Origin: Rhizophagus clarus
Taxonomy: Eukaryota > Glomeromycota > Glomeromycetes > Glomerales > Glomeraceae
Length of the DNA stretch: 64,000 nucleotides
Direction: 5' to 3'
Assembly (NCBI GenBank): GCA_015698045.1
Contig: BLAL01000297.1
Coordinates: 744,001-808,000, forward strand
This document shows, in pieces, positions 1-11,654 of the stretch. Below the pieces are notes generated by a model. It did no database searches, was not told where the DNA came from, and worked only from the letters and a program-made list of their open reading frames with translations. How positions within the stretch are numbered: position 1 is the first letter of the stretch; every line of letters begins with the position of its first letter. The position numbers and the translations under genes were made by a program.

Positions 1-34
1 CATAAAACATAGGAAAATATTCGTTGCAAATTAC

Positions 35-290
35 CTGTTGATTCACCCAATTTATTATGAATTTTCATCAAAATACGATCTCCTTTGTTAATTTCTATGG
101 CTGGACCAGGATATTGACCATTAACGGTTGATAATTGACGAGTAAATCCATCTGGAGCTAAAGTAACTTTTTCTATAGTGAGATCAAAAGTTTTCGTTTC
201 TGGTTCATGCCCTCGGTTCAAAATTGGCGTGGGCGAGACTACTGCTATCCAAAAAATAATATAAAAGAAAAAGATCCCATAAAAAGCCAT
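35..290 (-). CDS. Multicopper oxidase, first exon (gene continues beyond window start)
   Basis: The minus strand reads from ATG at 290 for 85 codons to a GTAATT splice donor at 34. A hydrophobic N-terminus (MAFYGIFFFYIIFWIAVV) looks like a signal peptide. It is followed by the start of a cupredoxin domain carrying TVNGQYPGPAIEINKGDRIL, the usual N-terminal pattern of laccases and Fet3-type ferroxidases. Enzymes of this family oxidise phenols or Fe(II) with reduction of oxygen to water, usually outside the cell or at the plasma membrane. The copper-binding histidines lie in later exons outside the window, so laccase and ferroxidase cannot be told apart. The gene is truncated only by the window edge; frame and donor are intact. 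Confidence 0.85.
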
Positions 291-2803
291 TGTTAGTTAA
301 ATTAATTAGAATTAAGGATATCTGGCAGTATTTTATATCTTTTATATTATGAATGATCTTATTATATTTATTATTTGTCATTCTAAAATGAAAGTAAGTC
401 GTACATAAATAATTAAAAAGATCGATGCTCTTTTATAGTAACCCATTTAGTTCCGTTTAAGATAAGTATAATTGATTTTTATAGTTGTAAGACGGTTATT
501 TATCATATGTTTTCTTGTGAGAATTCTATTTATTTTCCTTTTTTTGATATAATAATAAACTGTTTGGGGTTATTACGGATTGGAATCAATTCGAATCTTT
601 ATTTTAAATTAATTGCCGATCAATTCCGATCAAATTCAATTTTAATGACTTTTTTAGCGCAATTTAGTTAAATCACGCAAAACTTTTACCATTTATTATT
701 GAATAATATGCATTAAGTAATATGAGTTTTTTTTTGCAATTGGGCGATACTTAATTGACAATCCTGTTATTTAGTCAAATCACTATAACTAATAAATTGT
801 TTATTGTAAATTGCTTCCAAATAAGATTATGTCATTTAATATCTAATATTGACAGTTTCTGATAAAAAAAAAAAATAAAGTCTAAATTCACTGAGTCTAA
901 TTAATAAAAATATTTTAAGAAAATTAGGGTCTGAGAGGGTCGCTTTTAATTCATCGGCAATCAATTTCACCGACACAGGTCACCATATTTATAAATTCAA
1001 CAATTTTTTTTAGCGTTGTCTTTAAAGTGATATTGGCTTAGAGTAGCTTAGGATTAGGGTAAGGAGAGCTTGTTATAGTAGCGTTGGTTTAGTTTAGGGT
1101 TGGGGGGTTTAACATAATCTATCACTTTAATTCAATTCCGAAAGTACTTTCATAATAAGTAGTAGTTTATCATTTTTTAATTGATAAGAAATTCGTTTTT
1201 CCTAGATTCTTGCGTTTTTTTAAATTGCTTTTCTATGTAATAGTGTATAATTTATTTTTTAAATTAAATAATTGTCAGTGAAATGAAATGAACCAGACCC
1301 TCTGAGACTGTTTCTTGTATTTCACTTATCTGCTATGACATATTAAATGAATACCATACTCCTACTGATGTATATTATTCTCATAAGACCAAAAATACAC
1401 ATTGACTATCACTTATTGGCATAATCCTCAGCCTAAGGTATTTTGTTATTAGAAGTATAAATAAAATGTACAGATAATATACTGTACTTTACCCAACTTT
1501 CTTTAGATTAACTATTAATATGAGTTCTTTTCACATAAATTCATAAAATAATGTGTATTCTTCATCGAGATAATATAAACCTGATTTATTTTTTATAACA
1601 AATTTTATGAAGGCTTTGACTAAATGTGGAATCAGTTGCACGCCTTTAATTCTTTACACTTCTTCTTTATACTCCCTTTCCGTACTGCATTGTTTATTAG
1701 GCCATATAAATAAAATTATTCGTTTCTCATGAAAATAAATAGCAAAAAGTGACCCGGCCGTCTGGGAAAAAATTTATTTACAAAGAAAATTTAGCCGATT
1801 TTCTAAAAGATAATTGGCTAATTTAATGAATTTTTTCGTCCGGTCGCCAGTGGAAAAAAAAATGATTATGATTGGATAAATTGGTATCACATGACAAATA
1901 AAATACCTTTTCATGACATTTACATGGGGAATTTGGTGGTAACATTTATACGTTTGTCAATGAGCATACGAGTTTGTTCATCATCCCATTGCGCAGACAT
2001 TTTTAAGAAGGTTTTCACTGTAAGTAAGAGAGGTAGGTAATAAAAGAGGTAAAAAAAAAAAAAAAGACGCGCTTATATGGACCATGATTAGAGTGAGGTG
2101 TAGGTCTAAATTAACGTTGTATAAAAAAAAAAAAATGTAATGATTAGGTCTTTGCCAATTTTCTTTCAACATTCATAAATCTGATAATTGGTGGATCAGC
2201 TATGTTAATAGAATGCAAAAAGCAAATGTATCACTTGCAAAACACACAACACATTTAAAAAATTCAAAGTAAAATCTTTATTATATTTTGTAAAGTAATA
2301 CGTGAGAAAGGGACGGTCGACTAAGTAAAAATGAATAAAAAAATGATAAATCGAAAGACCGGAGGAATGTAATGATAGAAATAAATGATGCTATCAAAGA
2401 GGGAGGGAGTTCTTGGATCCTAAGCCATAAACGAGAGTCCCGGCATCATTTTTATTTCGCACTACTACCCCACTGAAAGTATTACTACCATTACTGCCAT
2501 TACTTTTCAATCCTATCCATTGTATCAATAGAAACTACAGTAGCTTAAAAGAATATATACATTTGCAGACTTTTTTTTTTTCCTCCTCTGATCATCACTT
2601 GAAGAAAATCGGCTATAAAGAAGATACTGCCATATGCATTCACGTGCGGATGACATCATTTCTAAGAATCATCTGACCAATGGTCAGCATGACACGTGTT
2701 TTCCTTATAAATCATCAGGAAATTCGAATGATCATACACAGTATAATGAAATTTCTATTAATTTCTATAGTTCTTCTTCCTCCTCTTCTAATAGTTTTCC
2801 ATT
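291..2803. other. Intergenic region without recognised gene
   Basis: No convincing coding exon was seen. The stretch holds short A and T runs, a degenerate TTAGGG-like patch at about 1045-1112 and an imperfect inverted repeat at 1748-1858. It probably contains the promoter of the leftward multicopper oxidase gene and that of the rightward nuclease gene at 2804. Confidence 0.5.
1748..1858. repeat. Imperfect inverted repeat, possible small foldback element
   Basis: The left arm (GTGACCCGGCCGTCTGGGAA, then an A/T stretch and TTAGCCGATT) is mirrored on the other strand by CACTGGCGACCGGACGAAAA, then TTAGCCAATT. The arms differ by several bases and small gaps, and no clear target duplication was found, so this could be an old miniature transposon or chance. 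Confidence 0.35.
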
Positions 2804-3684
2804 ATGACTGAAACAGCAGGTCAATTACTAGGTCATGTCGTTCCAAACTGCCAATGGATCCCACAAAATTCACCAAATGCACCCGGTTTTCAAATAACGT
2901 GAGGGAATGGACCAGATTCTTTCGAAGTGTCAGGCAATTTCCCCTTCCAGGAGGACAATTCCCCATTGGATTCACAAATGCAGTACTTCTCAGAGTCGAA
3001 GACGAGGCAAAAACTCGTTTAAATACTATGTTTTGTCGCCTGTCGAAGCGTTATTAATACCTCAAGGAGCATTTGTTGCAACACCTGCCGGATTCGTAGG
3101 TGCTTCTGACTATGTTTTATGCACTAATGATTACATAGTGGCCAAGATGCCAGTGGAAATGAAAACGCGCCACAATCTTAACTTAAATGGTCGTAATTTC
3201 TGGCAAATTTATCGATATGCCGACCGGAATCAAATCACGGATCCAAATTTCAAATTCAAAAAAAGGATCCTATCGCAGATATTTGGTGAAATGGCCTGTA
3301 ATGGTCTCCATTATGGTATTTTATCAAATTATAGCGATACGTACTTTCTTTCTTAAGCGAGAAGAAACAACTCAAACCACCCTTTATGTTTCTCGTGTTG
3401 TTCAACCCACTGATACTAATCCAACTTTACGCGAATGCGTTTACTATATCAGCAAACTTGCCATTAATGATGAAGTAGGTGATAGATTAGGAGGACATAT
3501 AGCGTTTGACAATTTTTCATCTAATGATGATTATAATGACCCAGATTACGACCTTGATGACTCTGATGGTGATGACTCTGATGTTGATGATGATGTTGGT
3601 GATGATGATGTTGGTTTAGGGAAGAGGAAGAGAAAATCAAAGAGCGGTAGTAGAGCCAAGAATTGTTTACGAATCTTTGTTTAA
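2804..3684 (+). pseudogene. Crinkler-type PD-(D/E)XK nuclease-domain gene, broken
   Basis: ATG at 2804 opens a frame that ends at a TGA at 2900-2902. The protein-like sequence continues in other frames: GGQFPIGFTNAVLLRVEDEA near 2957-3010, then SPVEALLIPQGAFVATPAGF to the stop at 3354-3356, and after a 4-base duplication near 3350 FLKREE to a stop at 3684. SDYVLCTNDY followed by VEMKTRHNL fits the D...ExK pattern of the PD-(D/E)XK nuclease fold found at the C-terminus of Crinkler-type proteins, and the downstream block NGLHYGIL...TYFLKRE is familiar from these proteins. An acidic stretch and a basic cluster (KRKRKSKSGSRAK) end the readable part. At least three frameshifts and one stop mean it cannot make a full protein. 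The family assignment rests on motif memory; no search was run. Confidence 0.6.
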
Positions 3685-3689
3685 TTGTT

Positions 3690-4307
3690 TTGGTGTTGGT
3701 GTCACCACAGTACTAGTGTTAAAGTTCATATCAATCAACGTCATACGTTTCAAAAACTGGTTGTATCGCTTATTAAGACGCCTCTTCGACTTATCCCCGT
3801 TTCATAGATATCATTTGTTTCCTTATCTGTTATAGCTTTTTTAAGAAATATTTTAGTCTATCAATATAAATAAATTACACAAAGAAAAAAGTTATCATAC
3901 CACTTCATTGCTTCCAATATTTCCGCATATTCTTCATAATAAATAGCCAAATTTAATCCGATTTCGTTACGGTTCAAAAACGCGAAAAGTACTTTAAGAT
4001 TTTCAACATGCTTCGAGTATTGTATCCAATATCTCAAATATTTAGGATCATTTTTATATCATATATCATTTACAAATCTGTATGATGCATTTTCTAGAAG
4101 TTGATGTAGTCTTGAGCGAGAACCAGGTGTTTGCGAATAATTCGCCATTGTCCACTTTATATAACGAACATATACATCAAAAGAATCGTCAAGTTCATCA
4201 ATATTTTCAAGTTCTATTTTGAATGTATTATTACAAGTTTTAAGTCGTTCGGTTTGCTTCTTGGTAAGTTTGCGCTTCTTTTTCGTTACTTCGTTTTCTA
4301 CATTAAC
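3690..4307 (-). pseudogene. Mad3/BUB1 homology region 1, decayed fragment
   Basis: On the minus strand an exon preceded by an AAG acceptor at 4308 reads VNVENEVTKKKRKL, then DVYVRYIKWTMANYSQTPG, RLHQLLENASYRF, DPKYLRYWIQY and IGLNLAIYYEEYAEILEAMK. This follows the conserved N-terminal region of spindle-checkpoint proteins Mad3/BubR1 and BUB1, a TPR-like fold that binds the kinetochore. A GTATGA donor follows, and a second piece gives DIYETGISRR and, one frame over, RLNKRYNQFLKRM, matching the end of the same domain. Breaks are a TGA at 4059-4061, where the family usually has an aromatic residue, and a frameshift near 3780. The kinase part of BUB1 is not seen. It runs antisense into the nuclease pseudogene on the other strand. 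A working checkpoint gene must lie elsewhere. Confidence 0.65.
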
Positions 4308-5027
4308 CTTAATTTATAAATAAAAAGTTAATGAAAGTATTCGTTAAGTAGTTATCTTCATTAATAATAGCTAATGTAAGTTTTTTCATAATAAGCAAGG
4401 TACATAACTGATCCTCCTCCAGGATCGGTAGACCTTATTTGAAGAAACTTCTTTAGGGTTACTCCTTTGTCGCCGGTGACTTATGTGCGTCGGACAGTAA
4501 TCACATTTGCAACTTATTACAAATTGTTTTAGTAATCTCTCACGTAGAGAATCCCAAAGGAGACCTTTGAGCATCGTACGACCATGTCAATAAGACCATC
4601 ACCGGGAAGCCATTATCATTCAATAAAGGACTGGAATACACAGAAATATTTTTATTTGTCAGAGTTTTGCTAGAGTACTTTAAAAAACGCGTTTTTACGT
4701 GTCAAGACTCCAGAGTCCAGAGTCCACCTTTTTGTGTCGGATCATTGATCAGATTACACAATTTCATCAGCCAATCTGACCTATTGTGATTATCTTCATA
4801 CAGACTGATTTGGTAGAAATATCCACTAAAAAATTACGTAATAAGAATAACCGTACGATCGAAGAATTGCGCGGTAGTAATTCTCCGATCCAGCGTATAG
4901 TAGCATCGAGTTTGGAATAACCGATTTTAGCAGACAAATATAGCCTCGTTAGCATTAGTGTTACTCAACCAATATTTCTAAACTTATAAAGTCATTTCAA
5001 CTCATTTAAACCTTCTCCTGCTTTTCT
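4308..5027. other. Region with short unrecognised open stretches
   Basis: Two minus-strand open stretches of about 60 codons (4386-4574 and 4767-4955) are found here. They may be upstream exon remains of the Mad3/BUB1 fragment or of another dead gene, but no family was recognised. Nothing else stands out. Confidence 0.3.
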
Positions 5028-5712
5028 TTATCGCCGTTTTCAAAATGGTGCGATTTTCAAGATAGCAAAATAACGAATTCAAATTTTGTGTAACATAACA
5101 TCTTAACCAATCATAATTTAAATTTGATCACGTGACAACGAACGAAAATTGCAAACTTCCTTTAAAAATTTAAAAACAAATAATCACACATTTCTCTTCT
5201 ATCTAAAAATTCATATCTAGATGCTTATAAGATATTTAAATTAGTTTATTGACCTTTATTAATTAAATTTTAATTAAATATTGAAATGTTACATTCTTCT
5301 TAATTATAATAAAAACAAAGTATTTATCTTAAAGTTAAAGCTAAAAAATTTCACTTTAGCTCATAAAACTTTAAACCAAAGGAAACTAGGGTACTCACAT
5401 TTACTTGTTGTAAAAGGAATTCGCAGTGTTAACTATAAACTTTACAAAAAGTTCGCAAGAGATCGTGAAAATTCGCGGAAATTCGTTTTGTAAGAGCACT
5501 TCTTTTTGTAAATTCGAAGGAAGAAAACCGCTTCATACTTACGAAACTTGGAATATAGTAAATAGAAGTCTCATATTTTGTAACTGTAAAAAGAATTCGC
5601 AGTGTTTATTATAAGTTTTAAAGAGAGAGTTCGCAAAAATTTGAAAAAACTTGCGAATTTTTATTGCGACGCCACATGATTGAAGATCGCACCATTTTGA
5701 AAACGGCGATAA
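5028..5712. mobile_element. Small element with 33-bp terminal inverted repeats
   Basis: 5028-5060 (TTATCGCCGTTTTCAAAATG followed by GTGCGATTTTCAA) is repeated in reverse orientation at 5680-5712 with one mismatch. The 685-bp interior has no credible gene. It contains an imperfect direct repeat, GGAATTCGCAGTGTT near 5417 and AGAATTCGCAGTGTT near 5591, each followed by GTTCGCAA. The arrangement suits a non-autonomous DNA transposon (MITE). No clean target duplication was identified, so the superfamily is unknown. Confidence 0.5.
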
Positions 5713-6136
5713 TGTCACACAAAATTTACTCTTTTTTTCCATAGTGATTCTTTATATAGTAATATCTTTGAAAATCATGATAATTTGGTCATAATATTAA
5801 TTCGGGAATCTTGATGTTTACATAATATCGATCGGATAATAGTTAGTACATATTCCAAAATTTTAGTTAAAATCCAGGTTCCAGATATGTAAACTGTAAA
5901 GCTTCTCATTGAACTTAATGCAATACCAAAATAAGAAGTTACCGATCTGTGAAGACATGCCATTTATCGTTTTTCGGGACTTCCGAAAGACCGAAACAGA
6001 CATCTAGGGTACACAACAGACAATATAAATTACGCGTCGCCCATCTCGAAAAAAATTTTATTCTTTTATCTTCGAATATATTATAATTAAAGAAATTAAA
6101 TCTTTTTATCATTAAGGGAACTTTTATTATGTAAAC
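5713..6136. other. Upstream region of the hydrolase-phosphatase gene
   Basis: No gene recognised. The last 150 bases before the ATG at 6137 are AT-rich and probably hold the promoter; no specific element can be named. Confidence 0.4.
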
Positions 6137-8714
6137 ATGAGTGATGAATTATTAAGAATAAAAAATGACAAAGGACATATAATTGTTGGCATACTTGAAC
6201 GTAAATTACCAAAAGAAAGTACAAGAGGGAGAAAACTTGGAATAATATGTCATGGAGTTCAAGGTATCTCTCTTTAGAAATTTTTTTTTAAATGAAAGTT
6301 ATCTTCAAAAAAAAAAAAAAAAAATTGTTAATAATGTTTTTAATACCATGATAAAATAGCACATAAAAACTTCAGTTTTCAACCAAAATTAGCAAGAGAA
6401 TTGCCATTCGATACATTTCGTTTCGATTTTAGAGGTTATGGAGAAAGTGATTTTGTTTCTATAGATTACGGTAGTAGTGAGGTAATTTTCTTTTTATTTG
6501 CAAAATCTCATATGACTGAAAAATCTCGGCTATAAATATAACACCGATCATCTTTTTTACAAGTATTAAGCACGCTTTTTCTTTCTAGAGTGAAATTAAC
6601 GATATTGATACAGTAGTGAAATATTTAGAAAGGGAATATGGATATCAATTACACGCCATAATAGGTCATTCCATGGGTATGTCTAATATGCGTAAATTTT
6701 ACCGTTTCCTTATTACTCCTATTTAAAATAAACTTATTCGGACTTTTGAAATAGGAAATATTTCGGCATATAATTATGCTACAAGAATAAGGAGAAATAT
6801 ACCACATTTAGTTGCAATTTCAGCAAGATATCATTTCAGTCATTTACTACGAAATTATTCAAAAGAATATTTGAAAAAATTTAAAAATGAAGGTTTTATA
6901 ATTAATGAATACAAGTTTTATGGAGATATTAAAAGAGTTATGACTACTTATGAGAGTTTTTCAAATTTTATTTCAATTGATATGTCTTTTGGTAAGTGTT
7001 TCTCTTAATTAATTTTTTTTTCTTTAAGTTTATTGTACATTTATATATATCTGATTTCTGAGCCGATTAAAGGAAAATAAATTAAATTATTCTTTTCTTT
7101 CATGTAGTGCGTGAATTGTCGGAATCTACTTCAGTGTTAATTCTTCATGGGACAAATGATGAAGTGGGTTATAAAGTAAAATTTCATTTTATAAAAAGCT
7201 TGTTTCCACTTATAACATTTTTCCTTTACAACTCTTATTATAGTACACAGCACCGAGTGATGCGACAGCATTCTCCAACATAATTCCTAATAATATACTA
7301 AAAATCATCATTGATGCAAACCACTCTTTTACCAACCACCATAATGAACTAGTTTCATCAATAGTAGAATATTTTTCGAATGAATTTCAATCTACGAGAT
7401 TTTTCGAGAGATACAAATTTATGAGTAGCATACCAAGATATTTGAACGTTGAAGGTATTGTAAATTTTAGAGATATAGGTGGTTATCCTAATGCGACGAG
7501 AAAATATGTTCGTAAAAGATTTATTTTTAGAAGTGGAAAGTAAGTTGTCTTTTTCTTTTTCTTTAGATTTGAATCTTTGAAATTTTCTTATGCGTATTGA
7601 TTATAAAAAAAATTTTTTTTTTGCTAGTTTAGTGGGGATTACTGAAAATGGAACTAAAACTTTAAATTTGCTTAACATACAAAATCTATTTGATTTTCGA
7701 TCGACTCCCGAAGTTCAAAACATTGGATTCGTGTACGTATTAAATAAAACTTTTTAGAAGGAACTGTTAAACATATTTTAATATTATTATAAAATTTAGA
7801 AATATACCGGGAATAAATAGAACTCATATTTCAATATTTAACGATGCCGATCATTCAAGTGAAGCGTTATTTAAAAAATGGTCATCATATATTCAAGATC
7901 ACGAAGGTTCATCTAATGGTATGTACTATTAATAATTTATTAGAATTCATATATATTTTCTTCATTTCAAAAATGTGAATATAATTTTATTATTTGATAA
8001 TTGATAGTGCATATGATTATATTGGATGAGGGTAGACCGGCTTATAAAATAGTATTTCAACACATATTAAATTATCCCAATAGACCATTTATCATTCATG
8101 GTGCAATTGGTAATGATAGAACTGGTGTATTTTGTATGTTGGTATTAAAATTGTGTGATGTTAGCGATGAGATTATTGCTAGAGAATACGAAATTACTAA
8201 TAGAAACATTCGTAAGTATTAATTCTTTATCTGTAACATAGAATGTATTGTGATTATAGTATTTGATTAACAGATTTAATTAATTAATTTATTGAATTGA
8301 TATTTAACATTTATTTAATTTATAATGGCAGAATATGACGAAGATATTATTAAACTCTATTATGATTTATGCAAAGGTTATTTTACTATGGATGAAATTA
8401 GAAAAATAATGAGTTCAAAGTAAGTAAATTCCATTTCTTTTGTTTTTTTTAAAAAAAAATTAATTTACTAGGCTTATTGCTAACTTTCTTTCACGGAAAC
8501 ATCATTATAATTATATAGATATGAATCAATGATATTAACGTTAAACAAGTTTAGTGATATGTATGGGACTGCAGAAAATTATTTAAATAAATATCTTGGA
8601 TTCATTCAACGAGAAATTGATCAAATCAAAAATAATTTAATGGCAGATTCTACTGATAATATTGACAATTATAAGAGTGATAATAAATTATTACGTTTAA
8701 AATCTGCTTTATAA
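6137..8714 (+). CDS. Alpha/beta hydrolase fused to a tyrosine phosphatase-like domain lacking the catalytic Cys
   Basis: Eleven exons join in frame to 549 residues: 6137-6263, 6360-6481, 6589-6676, 6755-6991, 7108-7175, 7244-7539, 7628-7732, 7800-7918, 8008-8211, 8332-8419, 8519-8714; all introns are GT-AG. Residues 1 to about 260 are a serine-hydrolase fold with CHGV, FDFRGYGES, the nucleophile elbow GHSMG (Ser111), HGTND (Asp209) and ANHSF (His241), so the triad is complete. Residues from about 284 match the fungal/bacterial tyrosine phosphatase family of the IphP type: NFRDIGGY, FRSGNLVGIT, LFDFRS and the P-loop position at 418-427. The P-loop reads HGAIGNDRTG, where active members have HCxxGKDRTG, so the catalytic Cys is Gly419 and the usual Lys is Asn423. 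Inference: an active hydrolase with a non-catalytic phosphatase-like module that may bind lipid or protein. The substrate is unknown. A lone substitution within an otherwise intact gene argues against simple decay. Confidence 0.85.
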
Positions 8715-9350
8715 GTAATTATTATTATTATTTATTATTATCAGCGTTTTTTTTTTTTTACTTTCAATACGATTCTTACGTTAATCTCATACAATATATA
8801 TAATATTTTAAATATTTCTATATAATTTCACAAAAATTATGTAGAGTTTTATTTGTATTTATATTTATCATTAAATTCAGTTCAAATTAAATGAAGTTTA
8901 TATTTGTATTATTTGCTTGTTTTAAATAAATATTAGGTTAAACGTACACGAGTCTTATCTTATTATAAATTGATATTTCAAGAATGGGAGTCTACACAAA
9001 AGATATAGTTTTCAGATAATGGATTCAGTTTGCAACACAACATTATTGAGTACTTCAGAAAAGATGGTTATTCTTCGATAGTTTTTAGCCGATACCTTAG
9101 GTGTAACACGCTGTGTGCTGAAAGAAACTGGGTTTCTTGAAGGAGAGTTCCCTTATGTACCGCCTACAATAACATGTTTGTTATACGAATCAAAACACTC
9201 ATTAATAACACTTAGAGTATGAAACGTATTGCAAATGCAATGCAATGCTGTATGCAATACAAATGAGTGACTTTAGCAATGTTTTAAAAATGCATTCCAC
9301 ACAACTTTTACTTTAAATTAACAAAATCTTAATATAACATTACTATAATT
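8715..9350. other. Intergenic region between hydrolase and kinase genes
   Basis: AT-rich at its left end, with no coding stretch recognised. It should hold the 3' end of the upstream gene and the promoter of the kinase gene at 9351. Confidence 0.4.
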
Positions 9351-10687
9351 ATGTCAACATCAAATAGAATTGATACAGAGATTAAAAATAAAAAAATCTC
9401 TGTTTTCAATTATGATGAATTTAGTAACATGACAAAAGCTGGCGAAGGAGCTTTTGGAATTGTATATAAAGCTGATTGGAAAACCGGTGGGATACCGGTT
9501 GCTTTAAAGAAATGCAGTAATTTTAGTACGAAGGAGGTAATTTATTATAACTATAATATTAATAATTGTTAAATAAATTAATATTAATATTATTTATAAT
9601 ATATTTAATAACTAGTTAAACACTTTAATAAAAGTGAGCTTTCACTCAAACATCAACCGATTTTTGGGGATTACAAAAGGTAATAAGAAGTATTTCTCTT
9701 TCATTATTATTACATTTTTTAAATCATGTTTTGATATGGAATTAATGACATTTTCAATAATTCATTATTATATATTAATAGAATCTTCAAATAAATATGT
9801 ATTAGTATTACAATATGCTAATCAGGGAAATCTACGAGAATATTTAAAGCAGAATCAGAATTTTAAATCACTTCAATGGAAAGATAAAATACAAATGGCT
9901 TTAGATATTACTTGTGGGTTAAAATTTTTACATTCGAGAAATATAATTCATAGAGATTTGGTAAATATTATTTTATGGACCGACAACCATAATTTTATAA
10001 TCTAATCTGTTCTATCTCATTCTATAGCACGCAAAAAATATACTGGTTCACAACCGCACATTAATGATCGCAGATTTTGGACTATCTAAGCAATTAACAG
10101 CCGAAAGTTCTTCAAGTTCGACAGTTTATGGAATGCCAGCGTATATCGATCCTCAGTGTTTTAAGAGGATAAAGTACAAAAGGAATAAAAAGTCCGATAT
10201 ATATAGTTTAGGTGTTCTCTTATGGGAAATAACAAGTGGATATTCCCCTTTTTTAACAATACCACACTGCATTGTCGTTTGCAAAATTGCCAATGGCTTT
10301 AGAGAAGAGCCAACGATAAACACGCCCTTAAAGTATGTGAGCCTTTATCAAAGGTGTTGGCACGACGATCCCAAGTTTCGACCTAGTGTCGATCTGGTTT
10401 TCAATACGTTGGATCAAATTGCGAATGAATTATCGTTAAATACAAATTTTAATAGTAAATATTTATTCTTTTGTTTATTTAAAAATTATAAAAAAAAAAA
10501 ATAAGAAAACTAATTAATTGATATTATAGGTACATCATTACCGTATGTTGTATTCAACAACGAAAAGAACATTTTAATTAAGATATGTCAAGCTTACTTA
10601 AAATACACCAATATTGGGTGCCCTAAATTTAGCAAAATTTTAAAGAAATATGTCAAAATCAAGAGAAATATTTTTCCACCTGATTAA
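9351..10687 (+). CDS. Protein kinase of the Rhizophagus kinase-Sel1 family
   Basis: Five exons (9351-9536, 9616-9679, 9782-9960, 10028-10454, 10530-10687) join to 337 residues, all with GT-AG introns. Kinase landmarks are in order: Gly loop GEGAFG (31-36), VALKK with the ATP-binding Lys at 53, HRDL (140-143) followed by AKN, DFG (159-161), YIDPQCF in the activation/P+1 region, SDIYSLGVLLWEI, and a C-lobe ending WHDDPKFRPS. All catalytic residues are present, so it should be an active Ser/Thr or dual-specificity (tyrosine kinase-like) kinase. The tail from exon 5 ends at a TAA at 10685-10687, inside the start of the Sel1 frame. In this group of fungi the kinase domain is often joined to Sel1 repeats, so the stop may reflect a one-base shift near 10665 (see the next entry). 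No signal peptide or membrane segment is seen. Confidence 0.85.
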
Positions 10688-11258
10688 TAATCCAATGATA
10701 ATTCAACATTATGAAGTAATGATTGGAAATTTTTATAGCAAAGGATTTGGAGTAGAAAAAAATAAAAATCAGGCATTTGAATGGTACATGAAAGCAAGCA
10801 AAGCACATAATCTATATGGTTATTATCAGGTCGGATATTGTTATTATTATGGATATGGAGTTGAGGAAAATAATGAATACGCATTTAAATTTCTCCAGTC
10901 TGCCATTGACTGTAACATAGGATTGCATTATCTTGCTGCCTGTTATAAATTTGGTTATGGCATAGAGGCGAATTCCTCCAAATCCTTTGAATTATATAAA
11001 CAATCGGCCGAAGAAGGATTCGTACCATCTCAATATGAAGTAGCTACATGTTGTAGAAGTGGCACAGGGACAAAAGAAAATAAAACAGAGGCCCTCAAAT
11101 GGTATAAATTATACCAAGAAAGCGGTGGAGAGTATAATGTATCCTCCCATATAAAAGAATTGTCAAAAGAAATAACATTACCAATGAAGAAAAGGAAAAT
11201 TACCTCAACCTTTACCGCTCGAAAAAGAGAAGAAACAGGCAAAAAAGATCTTAACTAA
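10650..11258 (+). CDS. Sel1-repeat protein, probable C-terminal part of the kinase gene
   Basis: An uninterrupted frame of 202 codons from ATG at 10650 holds about four Sel1-like (TPR-type) repeats with the recurring pattern GxxYxxGxGVxxNxxxAFxWYxKA, as in FYSKGFGVEKNKNQAFEWY and CYYYGYGVEENNEYAF. Such repeats form a helical scaffold for protein contacts. A basic tail (MKKRKIT) follows. The first 38 bases overlap the kinase frame in another phase, there is no room for its own promoter, and a stop lies two codons upstream of the ATG. The two peptides run side by side (KIKRNIF against SREIFFHL), so one added or lost base near 10665 would join them. Either the gene is a recent frameshift mutant, the sequence has an error, or a short unseen intron joins them. 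Confidence 0.75.
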   Translation: MSKSREIFFHLINNPMIIQHYEVMIGNFYSKGFGVEKNKNQAFEWYMKASKAHNLYGYYQVGYCYYYGYGVEENNEYAFKFLQSAIDCNIGLHYLAACYKFGYGIEANSSKSFELYKQSAEEGFVPSQYEVATCCRSGTGTKENKTEALKWYKLYQESGGEYNVSSHIKELSKEITLPMKKRKITSTFTARKREETGKKDLN

Positions 11259-11654
11259 TCTTTATGACAAAAATTTTATTTTACCAGACGCCAAAATTAG
11301 TCTAGTCTACAACCTAGTTAATTGTAATTTCGAATGATACATGAAAAAAAAAAAATGTTAAATACTTTTAGTAGATGTAATATAACAATATTTGACTATC
11401 TTTCTTTATAACAAATAAAAAAAATAATTCGTAAATTAATCACTCAAATTCTATATTTAGATCGGATGATTGGGGCAAATTCGTCAGATTTCATATAGAT
11501 ACGCGAATACAGACGATATACCCAAAATTGTATTAATTCGTGATCATTGTGATTGTGTGGTGTAACCTACAAAAATATTTAACCGCCCAAAAAAAATGTT
11601 ACAATTATAAGTGCGTTTTTCTTTAGCTGAGGTTTAATTTCGCAATATAAAAGC
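11259..11654. other. Intergenic region before the SAM-domain gene
   Basis: AT-rich with an A run at 11344; no gene recognised. It contains the likely terminator region of the Sel1 gene and the promoter of the SAM gene. Confidence 0.4.
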
